This document shows, one piece after another, positions 16,301 through 23,319 of a stretch of DNA of 44,250 nt. The position numbers were made by a program, and so were the translations under genes. The notes beneath the pieces are model-generated. The model was not told where the DNA came from and did no database searches. It saw only the letters and a list, made by a program, of their open reading frames with translations. Every line of letters begins with the position of its first letter. Position 1 is the first letter of the stretch. Source of the DNA: an uncultured Chloroflexota bacterium (GTDB taxonomy: Bacteria > Chloroflexota > Chloroflexia > Chloroflexales > Roseiflexaceae); NCBI GenBank assembly GCA_937876225.1, contig CALFIC010000174.1, forward strand, positions 1 to 44,250. The letters are read 5' to 3'.

Positions 16301-17449
16301 CATGCCATGGCAAATGAATTACAACAGGTTGGCTTGTTCCGCTATCGCAAAAATGAGAGTGAAGTGCGCTACGCTGGGGTCACGTATGTGGCCGACAAAG
16401 AGCAAATGCTGACCTACATCAATGAACAACCGTGGTGTGTGGTGGGCGCAACTCCTACCAGTATTGCGGCCTTGGCCGATGGTGGTACTTGGTGCGATCT
16501 GCTGATTTTGGATGAGGCCTCGCAAATGAGTGTACCTCAAGCCATTGTCGCTGCCCAGGTACTCGCTGCTGATGGCATGCTGATTGTGGTTGGTGACCCC
16601 CGCCAGATGCCGGTGATTGTGACGCATGATTGGGCCAATGAGCCGAGACGAAGTTTTGTACAGTACCCTGTCTATCGTTCGTTGTTTGATTATTTAGCCG
16701 ATGGACAAACGTTGTTTGGGCAGGATGTGCCGGTTGCCCGCCTCGATATTAGTTATCGTGTGCCACCTATCCTGGCGGATTTCTTGCGTCACGAAATCTA
16801 CCGCCATGACGGTATCGCCTATCGCTCGCAACAACCGCAGGTTATGGCGAAGATCGTCAGTCAGGGTGGACTTGTACAGGCTGCACTCCATGCCGATTAC
16901 CCGTTGATTTTGATTGAGCATAGCGAATCCCAAAGTCGCTCGAGTAATGCGTTTGAAGCCGCTATCGTCCGCGATATTTTGTTGCCATTGATTACCCATA
17001 ACTACAATGCAACCCGTGGCTATGGCGTGGTTGTTCCTCACCGTCTGCAACGAAGCACCATCAAAAACCTGCTCCGCCCACACATGCCCCCGGCGCCTGG
17101 ACAATTGTTTGCAGATATTGAGGTGCCTGGCATCGACACCGTCGAGCGCTACCAAGGCAGTGAGCGCGACGTCATGATTGTCAGTGCCACCGAGAGTGAT
17201 GCCGACTATATTCGCCAAAACGAACAGTTCTTGTTTGATGTACGCCGCTTAAATGTGGCGTTGAGTCGTGCGAAACACAAAGTAATCGTCGTCGCTTCGA
17301 CGCAGGTATTAGATTATATTGCCAGCGACGCCGGCATCCAAGCACAATCCCAATCCTGGAAAAATTATCGCCAACAGTGGTGTACCGAAGTGCTTTGGGA
17401 AGGCATTTATCAAGGGCATTGGGTTAGTGTACGAGGCCGTAAAAAATAG
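13361..17449 (+). CDS. Dna2-like protein: Fe-S PD-(D/E)XK nuclease fused to superfamily 1 helicase
   Basis: The 1362-aa product has two modules. Residues ~25-290 form a RecB/Cas4-type nuclease: GRPD (Asp143), DIK (Asp161, Lys163) and QVGIY (the QxxxY motif, 175-179). It is framed by four Cys, C37 plus C276/C279/C282/C288, which offers one more Cys than the usual 4Fe-4S set. Residues ~300-880 have no recognised domain. The helicase has Walker A GPPGTGKT (~924), Walker B ILDEASQ (~1049), VGDPRQMP, a DISYR motif, and the late motifs VERYQGSERD and RRLNVALSRAKH of the UPF1/Dna2 branch. This architecture acts on flaps or resected ends in DNA repair, and fused versions also occur in defence loci. 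It is monocistronic; ATG 13361 or 13370 is possible. Confidence 0.92.
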   Translation: MVTMQISSERFDIPLKNDGTRRIVATDIAQQQRLNGCKRFLRWRLFENNTGTAVMSKLFRKYGVAPQSPTPLPAVIGQQFEHHVNQALVAFGWPLESFGGTDTIHNHELVQLIQSIPRGQGVFVLQPNLEVQIADWTVAGRPDIVRIYRDEADTVQVLITDIKSAFATKNEHQLQVGIYHAMFDVILGPHHPYRIATSIMHQVPPGITTDSLVQEQINATIIAAQTWYGLDTVCLDIVVNPTELRDSVRQMLATDPQSVLQQSISQRFAELPYAICRNCEGCGYMELCLTDTDQRQDIALIPLLDRESRTILGQQGIHTVAQLAELKKVNSSSELVTPTPIPPPLLALGNNRDVGPLLDHWIARAQQLRNVRDRTSAVAYLPANIRVTLPRISGNAAVCYLDIQHDHLAGFVWHCGALIDYYTNGVATTQYPLSMQTTHVPDLASEGQLLGRWLRQITAIWGAHIHNVDMTHTVPLHFVVYEQHGWDGLLDALGRHYAADPVIQAWHDFLTTPRPHDAPVVTVVINEVGASNRLATTVPSLMALASLNGFRWADDQYNYRALFHAFHFDASGRQAQGEGYYIQRARYSSNIPLEYVYAAWQQLPAPLDGHEDAFARFRHMTSEVIAAYCQYRLYGLMHLTKRTGRWWNNQCAAVDVGTIAHTHAAPTLLNGALTEYMTCERHAQLSQWVTDHEAWPMARVRAATSLVVEYRDEWQSQATLLKLDQARRIAQSGLAPMNGVQLVVRICSGGELPDLPQIIDNSPFMSEVNEALLAPLVTETNKPLTPAQLIHTSMRVKISQSQSPAGEYRFILDPTHSRHDAPYVYGGRSIVPNDGDRYVLDSSPDSAPASVTNKALQRVLNDPHDNVLYRMLSGYTHVARGVEPLGLQAYVLACDVVEPTFIGAARDYVASYAAESLLLVQGPPGTGKTFTTAHAIMARMYAAMCANQPLRVAVSCHTHAAIGELITKLAQLKTTLHDKQHAMANELQQVGLFRYRKNESEVRYAGVTYVADKEQMLTYINEQPWCVVGATPTSIAALADGGTWCDLLILDEASQMSVPQAIVAAQVLAADGMLIVVGDPRQMPVIVTHDWANEPRRSFVQYPVYRSLFDYLADGQTLFGQDVPVARLDISYRVPPILADFLRHEIYRHDGIAYRSQQPQVMAKIVSQGGLVQAALHADYPLILIEHSESQSRSSNAFEAAIVRDILLPLITHNYNATRGYGVVVPHRLQRSTIKNLLRPHMPPAPGQLFADIEVPGIDTVERYQGSERDVMIVSATESDADYIRQNEQFLFDVRRLNVALSRAKHKVIVVASTQVLDYIASDAGIQAQSQSWKNYRQQWCTEVLWEGIYQGHWVSVRGRKK

Positions 17450-17453
17450 TAAC

Positions 17454-17494
17454 AAAAAGCCCAGGTTGGCAATGCATCACATTGCCAACCTGGG
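17454..17494 (-). terminator. Terminator of the MacAB-like operon
   Basis: A perfect 15-bp stem (17460-17474 with 17480-17494) and a 5-nt loop are followed on the minus strand by CTTTTTG. It lies between the convergent helicase and permease genes and may act for both. Confidence 0.9.
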
Positions 17495-17507
17495 AATTGC
17501 ATCGATG

Positions 17508-18797
17508 TTATTCGTGACGCAAGGCTTGAATCGGATTGAGGTTGGCGGCATTGCGGGCCGGCCAAATCCCAAAAAAGAGTCCTGTTGCTAACGATACACT
17601 CAACGAAATAACCACGGAATTCAGCGTCACTGGGGCATTGAATGTCCCCGTAACGGTCAATACCACGGGCAAGATACTGCCGAGTACTACGCCGATAAAT
17701 CCACCAAGTAAACTCAGTACGACCGCTTCAATCATGAATTGCAATAAGATGTCACGTGATTGCGCACCGACGGCACGGCGTAAGCCGATTTCTTTGGTGC
17801 GTTCTGTCACACTAACCAACATGATATTCATGATACCGATGCCACCAACCAACAACGAAATCCCTGCAATAGCTGCGAGAAATGTAGTCAGTAACGTGGT
17901 GATTGTTGACAGTGACGACAAAAATGACGCTTGATTGATGATATTGAAGTCATCTTCGCTACCGTCGCTTTTGAGCTTGCGCAAATCACGCAAGGTCATC
18001 TGAATGCGTTGCTGGGTGAAATCAATGTCATCGGCATTGATGACCGATAGGCTAATTGTAGAGACGCGGAGATTGCCATCCGATGTACGTGCCGCAAACA
18101 AACGCGTATGTGCGAGCGTGATGGGTACGAGTGCTTGATCATCGACTGACCCAAATCCGCCACCACCTTTGGAGGCCATGACTCCGATTACCCGACAGGC
18201 GAGTGAGTTGATCCGTACTGTCTCACCAACTGCTTCCCCACTACCAAACAAATAGGTTTTGAGTGACGAACCGAGTACGACTACTTGTGACGCCCCTTGG
18301 ACGTTGCCATCAGTGAAAAAAGAGCCGGTGTCCATGGTGATGTTCTGCACTTTGGCATAATCTGCCGTGGTACCGAGTACAGTTGCTGACTTATCAGCAG
18401 CAGGTGCGGCAACGGTCGCATTGGCACTAAACTGTGGCACCGGCCCCACAATTGGCAATCGCATGCGCGCAATGGCTTTGTAGTCTGACATAGTCAGTGG
18501 GGCAATGTTGCCTGATTGCCCTGGCCCACGGTTGGGGCGACTATTGAAAATTGTCAGTACGTTTGTACCCAATGCGGAAAACTGCCCTGTGATTGCGTCA
18601 CTTGCCCCATTACCGAGGGTCATAAGTGATACCACTGATGCAACCCCGATGATAATCCCCAGCATCGTCAAAAACGTCCGTAACCGGTTGGCAAGTAAGC
18701 TGTCAAGCGATACTTTGACAAGTTCACGGTAATCGAGTCCGTTCCGGCCTGTATCACTAACTGGTTCTAGTACGCGGCGTACCGATTGGTTAGACAT
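17508..18797 (-). CDS. MacB/FtsX-type ABC transporter permease
   Basis: The 429-aa product has the MacB-PCD and FtsX layout. An N-terminal transmembrane helix (LLANRLRTFLTMLGIIIGVASVV preceded by a basic segment) is followed by a large extracytoplasmic region (residues ~65-290). Three C-terminal helices then cover TITTLLTTFLAAIAGISLLVGGIG, the IMLVSVTERTKEIGLRRAVGA cytoplasmic loop, and LSLLGGFIGVVLG to LFFGIWPARNAANLNPIQALR. MacB-type systems use ATP to drive periplasmic efflux or lipoprotein/peptide export rather than moving the substrate through the membrane themselves. It overlaps the upstream ATPase gene by 8 bp and ends the operon. The substrate is unknown. Confidence 0.93.
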   Translation of the reverse strand: MSNQSVRRVLEPVSDTGRNGLDYRELVKVSLDSLLANRLRTFLTMLGIIIGVASVVSLMTLGNGASDAITGQFSALGTNVLTIFNSRPNRGPGQSGNIAPLTMSDYKAIARMRLPIVGPVPQFSANATVAAPAADKSATVLGTTADYAKVQNITMDTGSFFTDGNVQGASQVVVLGSSLKTYLFGSGEAVGETVRINSLACRVIGVMASKGGGGFGSVDDQALVPITLAHTRLFAARTSDGNLRVSTISLSVINADDIDFTQQRIQMTLRDLRKLKSDGSEDDFNIINQASFLSSLSTITTLLTTFLAAIAGISLLVGGIGIMNIMLVSVTERTKEIGLRRAVGAQSRDILLQFMIEAVVLSLLGGFIGVVLGSILPVVLTVTGTFNAPVTLNSVVISLSVSLATGLFFGIWPARNAANLNPIQALRHE

Positions 18798-19482
18798 GGG
18801 GCACCTCGTTTTTGCGATCCGTTGTCACGACGCCATCACGAATCGTCACGATACGATCCGCATACGCCGCAATATCAGATTCGTGGGTCACAATGATGAT
18901 GGTGAGCTTTTGCTCACGATTGAGCTGTTGGAGCATATGCATGATTTCTTCACTCGTCGTGCTATCGAGTGCCCCGGTTGGTTCATCGGCGAGAATCACC
19001 GATGGACTGCCAGCGAGTGCTCTTGCGATTGCGACGCGTTGTTGTTGTCCACCAGATAATTCGTTGGGGCGGTGGTCCAAGCGATTGCCCATCCCCACCA
19101 ATTCCAAGGCGACTTGGGCACGGCGAGCACGTTCTTTGGCTTCAATACCGCGGTAGAGCATCGGCATCTCGACATTGGCAAGTGCCGTTTGGCGTGGCAA
19201 GAGCATGTATTGTTGGAACACAAACCCGAGTTTGCGGGCGCGTACTGCCGACAAATCGTTATCGTTAAGCGAAGCAACTTCGATACCGTCAAGCCCATAG
19301 CGCCCCGATGTGGGGGTGTCTAAGCAGCCAATCATGTTCATCAGGGTGCTTTTGCCACTACCACTTGGCCCCATGATGGCGATAAATTCACCACTATTGA
19401 TGGTGAGATTGACGCCACGCAATGCGTGGACTTCAATCTCTCCCATCGTATATACTTTGGTCATCTGTTCAATCGTAATCAT
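18790..19482 (-). CDS. ABC transporter ATP-binding protein (MacB/LolD type)
   Basis: The 230-aa ATPase has Walker A GPSGSGKST, Q-loop VFQQYMLLPR, signature LSGGQQQRVAIARAL, Walker B VILADEPTGALD and the switch His in IIVTHES. The TSGRYGLDGIEV and LSAVRARKLGFVFQ segments are typical of the MacB/LolD/FtsE branch that works with FtsX-like permeases. It is the middle gene of adaptor-ATPase-permease. It starts 17 bp after the adaptor stop and overlaps the permease start by 8 bp, so translation is coupled. Confidence 0.95.
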   Translation of the reverse strand: MITIEQMTKVYTMGEIEVHALRGVNLTINSGEFIAIMGPSGSGKSTLMNMIGCLDTPTSGRYGLDGIEVASLNDNDLSAVRARKLGFVFQQYMLLPRQTALANVEMPMLYRGIEAKERARRAQVALELVGMGNRLDHRPNELSGGQQQRVAIARALAGSPSVILADEPTGALDSTTSEEIMHMLQQLNREQKLTIIIVTHESDIAAYADRIVTIRDGVVTTDRKNEVPHV

Positions 19483-19499
19483 TATCTTTTTCCTACTCT

Positions 19500-21137
19500 T
19501 TAGGGAGGGCCAAAGCCACCACTCTTGGCGGTAGTATTGGTGGGAGTGGCGATGATTTTTTGGCCTTCGGTTAAACCGGTCAGCACTTCGGTCTGGAGCC
19601 CATCGCTCAACCCAATTGTGATATCGACTTCAGTCGGCTTGTTATTGCTACCAGGTATCTGCACAACCCGTCCATTGCCTTTAGGCAAGATTGCCGAATT
19701 GGGAATCAACAATACGTTCTTTTTGTCGGCGGTGACGAGTTCGACGATTGCCGTCATTCCCACGAGTACCCGTTTGTCAGAGTCACTGAAGTCAATCCGT
19801 GCTTTGTAAGTCACTACCCCGTTAGCAGAATCTGCAACTGGTGAAATACTCGCCACGGTGCCTGTTTTTTTCCAATCAGGCAGGGCATCAATGGTAATCT
19901 GAGCAGCTTGACCAACCTTAATCGCCACGATATCGGTCTCACCGAATTTGACGTCGATGTGCATGGGGTCACGGTCAATCATTGTGATTGATGATCCAGT
20001 CGATGTTTGCCCGACTACCAGTCCAATCGTACTAATTACGCCGTCAAATGGTGCAACAAGTGTTGCGTTTTCCAACTTCAATTTGACTTGGTTGTAGCTT
20101 GATTCAGCTTGGGTTACTGCTGATTGTTGCATCAAGATATCGGTTTGGGTACCTGGGGCGACGATTTTGTCGAGACTTGCCTTGGCTTGTGCCAGGGAAG
20201 ATTCATTTTGTTGGACATTAGCCACCGCAGCGGCGATGTCTGCGTCAGTCGGTTTTAGCAACGTGGCGAGTTGGAGTTTGGCATCAGCTACCGCAGATTC
20301 AGCTTGTGCAATGTTGGCTGCTTCGGCCGATTTGGCATTGTCGAGAGTAATTTGTGCTTGTTGTACCCCTTGTTCTGCCGAACGGACTGCTGCTTCTGCT
20401 TGGGTATAGGCATCTTGGTAGCTCATTGCAGTTGAACCGGAAAGACCGCCTTTACCAGTGACCGGATCGGAGTTGTATTTTTGTACCCAATCCCAGTCCC
20501 AACGTGCTTTGCCATACTTGGATTGCGCTTGGATTAGATTTTCGCTGGCTTTCGACAAGTCAAGTTCAGCTTTGGTCTTGGTTGCTGAATTGCCGTCACG
20601 TGTGGTTTGCAAAGTCGTTTCAGCTTGTTGGACTTTGAGTTTTGCGGCACTGATTTTGTCTGTGGTGGGCTTGCGGAGTGCATCGAGCTTTTCTTGGGCA
20701 CTACTAAGTTGTGCCTGGGCACTCGTCACCGCGGCCTGTGCCGATGTCAAATCACTACTGCGTCCTGAGCCTTCGAGGAGTTGAGTTAACTTTGCTTGCG
20801 CACTTTTGAAGGCTGCTTCTGCCGATGAAACTTGATATTGCAAATCTCGGGAATCAATGGTCGCAAGTTTTTGACCTTTTTTTACGCTGTCACCTTCTTT
20901 GACCAATATTTCGTTGACGATACCCGTGGACTGAAAGCTGAGGTTGACGTTGCTTTCCGCCAAAATGTTACTACTCCCTGATACTACCGTTGTCAAATCT
21001 CCACGACTGACCACAACAGTGTTGCTTTTGGTTGTCGTCGTACTTGTGGTGCGTGATCGAGAAATAAAATAGCCGGCAATGATTACTACCACTACGATTC
21101 CAATAATCACTGCTGGTTTTTTGAGCCACCCTACCAT
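19500..21137 (-). CDS. MacA-like membrane fusion (adaptor) protein
   Basis: The 545-aa product has an N-terminal membrane anchor (PAVIIGIVVVVIIAGYFISR). A biotinyl-lipoyl half-motif follows (FQSTGIVNEILVKEGDSVKKGQ). A long Ala/Gln-rich coiled-coil hairpin (residues ~95-340) is followed by the second half-motif VAPFDGVISTIGLVVGQ, a beta-barrel (VKFGETDIVAIKVGQ, then TYKARIDF) and a membrane-proximal tail ending in TAKSGGFGPP. The hairpin is longer than in E. coli MacA and contains several internal repeats of the AQxxxxAA kind. With a single-membrane (monoderm-like) envelope, as in Chloroflexi, it would act outside the cytoplasmic membrane with the ABC pair. First gene of the operon. Confidence 0.92.
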   Translation of the reverse strand: MVGWLKKPAVIIGIVVVVIIAGYFISRSRTTSTTTTKSNTVVVSRGDLTTVVSGSSNILAESNVNLSFQSTGIVNEILVKEGDSVKKGQKLATIDSRDLQYQVSSAEAAFKSAQAKLTQLLEGSGRSSDLTSAQAAVTSAQAQLSSAQEKLDALRKPTTDKISAAKLKVQQAETTLQTTRDGNSATKTKAELDLSKASENLIQAQSKYGKARWDWDWVQKYNSDPVTGKGGLSGSTAMSYQDAYTQAEAAVRSAEQGVQQAQITLDNAKSAEAANIAQAESAVADAKLQLATLLKPTDADIAAAVANVQQNESSLAQAKASLDKIVAPGTQTDILMQQSAVTQAESSYNQVKLKLENATLVAPFDGVISTIGLVVGQTSTGSSITMIDRDPMHIDVKFGETDIVAIKVGQAAQITIDALPDWKKTGTVASISPVADSANGVVTYKARIDFSDSDKRVLVGMTAIVELVTADKKNVLLIPNSAILPKGNGRVVQIPGSNNKPTEVDITIGLSDGLQTEVLTGLTEGQKIIATPTNTTAKSGGFGPP

Positions 21138-21184
21138 AGAACCCTACTTTCATTCACACATGACGCTTCGTCACTTATACTGTA

Positions 21185-21223
21185 CCAAACCAAGATGAAC
21201 GATTCCTCATTATTATGGTTTGG
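21185..21223. promoter_or_regulatory. Inverted repeat CCAAACCA-N23-TGGTTTGG in a divergent promoter
   Basis: Exact 8-bp arms (21185-21192, 21216-21223) sit in the 140-bp gap between the exporter operon (minus) and the two-component genes (plus). It is a candidate binding site for the adjacent LuxR-type regulator. A TATAAT-like box at 21267-21272 lies only a few bases before the kinase start. Confidence 0.45.
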
Positions 21224-21277
21224 CAAAATCACCAATTAGGATGATTTCTGATATATGAGATTACTTATAATAAACTC

Positions 21278-22660
21278 ATGAGTAAATCAACACTACCGTA
21301 CAATCAAAACTTCTCACCTCATCGTAGCGAACTCATCAAACGGAGTGCGTTTTTGTTGGCATTACCAACAATTGCCAGCACACTTACCATGGCCGTATAC
21401 CACTTCATTTATGGCGAAATTATTTTTACTGGCCCCGACCGTTCGCAATTTTGGTGGATTGCAATTGTGCCGTTTTTGGTGGTAAATATTACCGCCTTTT
21501 GGTTACTACGTATCGGACGCGCAAACGTATCTGCGTTGGTGCTAATTACTTTTTGGACAATCTCAATCACGAGTATTATTTTGCGTTTTGGCGCCCAAAC
21601 GTTTTTTCCTGCCTTATTGATTTTGCCTATCAGTGCGGCGAGTTTGCTGTTTCAACGGCGTTCAAGTTTGATATTGGCCGTTATTTCGGCAATCGTTGTA
21701 GGGATTTCGGGATGGCTTCATATGAACCGTCCCGGATTTGCGCTCTACGATTATTTTCGCAATGTGGTCGTCATTGATGTGACGCAACTCCGGCTTATGA
21801 CCTCAATAGCCGTCGGATTTTGGAGTAGCTTGTTTCTTGCGGTGGCTGCGATTACCTCGCTCCTCGCGAGTAATCTGCAACGGTCGCTCCAACAAAGTGA
21901 TGCCCATGCCACCGCACTCGAAGAACTCAGCGAACAACTCGAGCAACGAGTCGTCGATCAGACTGCAAGCTTGCTCGCCGGCGAACGCGAAAAAGCCATG
22001 CTTGCCGAGCGTACCCGCCTCGCACGTGATATCCACGACACGCTTGCGCAAGGCTTAACCGGCATTATTGTGCAACTCGGTGCCGCCCAACAAGCGCTCC
22101 GCACCAACCATCCCGATGCGAACGAACATCTCGATTTGGCGGCACGCATGGCCCGCGAATCGCTGGCTGAAGCGCGCCGTTCGGTCTGGAATCTGCGCGC
22201 CGAGGCCCTCGAACGTGGTGATTTGCGCCATGCCCTTAACGGTCTCGTTGACCGCTTCCGCCACCCGACCATCATGGCTTCGTATGAATTCGAAGGAGAA
22301 TGGTCGCCGCTCCCCGTCGAAATTGAATCGGCGTTGTTGCGGGTCGCCCAAGAATCACTTGCAAACGTGGTGCGCCATTCGGCTGCCGACCAAGTGTGTG
22401 TGACCTTGCGGATGCATGAAATGCTGGTCGAACTCGAGATCCGCGATAATGGTCGTGGCTTTGGTGACGTATTGCAACGCCAAAGCTCTGCCCATGCCAA
22501 ATTTGGCGTGGTCGGGATGCGCGAACGCCTCGTGGCACTCAATGGTGATTTGCAACTGCTTGATGATGACGGCGCCGTCGTATTGGCACGTGCGCCGATT
22601 CTACTCCATCCTACTCCTCTTGGTGTTGCTGATATGCCAGCGAAAGAATGTCTGTTATGA
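21278..22660 (+). CDS. Sensor histidine kinase, HisKA_3 (NarL/DesK-type)
   Basis: The 460-aa kinase has about six hydrophobic segments in residues ~25-205 with no large extracytoplasmic loop, suggesting intramembrane sensing. A coiled-coil linker (EELSEQLEQRVVDQTASLL) leads to the dimerisation domain with the phospho-acceptor His in RLARDIHDTLAQGLTG. The HATPase_c domain shows an N-box-like ESLANVVRHS, G1 DNGRGFG and a GVVGMRERL segment. Kinases with this layout often sit beside ABC efflux systems and respond to envelope stress or antimicrobial peptides. The stop overlaps the regulator start as ATGA, and the gene is divergent from the MacA-like operon, its most likely target (inference). Confidence 0.95.
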   Translation: MSKSTLPYNQNFSPHRSELIKRSAFLLALPTIASTLTMAVYHFIYGEIIFTGPDRSQFWWIAIVPFLVVNITAFWLLRIGRANVSALVLITFWTISITSIILRFGAQTFFPALLILPISAASLLFQRRSSLILAVISAIVVGISGWLHMNRPGFALYDYFRNVVVIDVTQLRLMTSIAVGFWSSLFLAVAAITSLLASNLQRSLQQSDAHATALEELSEQLEQRVVDQTASLLAGEREKAMLAERTRLARDIHDTLAQGLTGIIVQLGAAQQALRTNHPDANEHLDLAARMARESLAEARRSVWNLRAEALERGDLRHALNGLVDRFRHPTIMASYEFEGEWSPLPVEIESALLRVAQESLANVVRHSAADQVCVTLRMHEMLVELEIRDNGRGFGDVLQRQSSAHAKFGVVGMRERLVALNGDLQLLDDDGAVVLARAPILLHPTPLGVADMPAKECLL

Positions 22661-23307
22661 ATTCCGTTACACCACCCATTCGGGTGCTTGTCGTTGATGA
22701 TCATCCAATCGTGCGCCACGGGTTGTTGGCGTTGCTTCGCTATGAATCAGGCTTCGAAATCGCCGGCGATGCCGCCGACGGCGAAGAAGCCGTGGCGCTT
22801 GTCCTCGCCACCAAACCAGACGTCGTACTCCTCGATCTCCGTTTACCGCGGTTGAGCGGCGTCGATGTGATGATCCAAGCCCGTGCCAAAGGCGCTACGG
22901 CGCGGTTTTTGGTGCTAACAACCTATGACAGTGACGACGATATCCAACGGGCCCTTGCCGCCGGCGCCAAAGGCTATTTGCTCAAAGATGTCAGTTCACA
23001 CGAATTGCTTCAAGCAATTCGCGAAGTCATGCGTGGCAATGCGGCCCTTGAGCCGAGTGTGGCGGCCCGCTTGCTGGCCCGCATGAACGATAACCCCAAT
23101 GATGAGTTATCTATGCGTGAAATCGACGTGCTACAACGCCTCGTGCGCGGCGAAGGTAATCGCGCTATCGCCTTGGCATTGCATGTCTCTGAAAATACCA
23201 TCAAAACCCATGTCAGCCATATTTTTACTAAACTTGGTTGTCAAAGCCGCGCCGAAGCCGTCGCCGTTGCATTGCAACGCGGCTTGGTACAGTTGCCACG
23301 TGCGTAA
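22657..23307 (+). CDS. LuxR/NarL-family response regulator
   Basis: The 216-aa product has a receiver domain with acidic pair VVDDHP, phospho-acceptor in VVLLDLRLPRLSG, Thr in VLTTYD and Lys in GYLLKD. The C-terminal LuxR-type HTH reads SMREIDVLQRLVRGEGNRAI, then NTIKTHVSHIFTKLG. The start at ATG 22657 gives the ATGA overlap with the kinase stop; an in-frame ATG nine bases upstream is also possible. It is the cognate partner of the preceding kinase. Its likely targets include the divergent exporter operon. Its end lies 12 bp from the convergent LanM-like gene, and no terminator separates them. Confidence 0.95.
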   Translation: MNSVTPPIRVLVVDDHPIVRHGLLALLRYESGFEIAGDAADGEEAVALVLATKPDVVLLDLRLPRLSGVDVMIQARAKGATARFLVLTTYDSDDDIQRALAAGAKGYLLKDVSSHELLQAIREVMRGNAALEPSVAARLLARMNDNPNDELSMREIDVLQRLVRGEGNRAIALALHVSENTIKTHVSHIFTKLGCQSRAEAVAVALQRGLVQLPRA

Positions 23308-23319
23308 GTGTCGTGTTGG

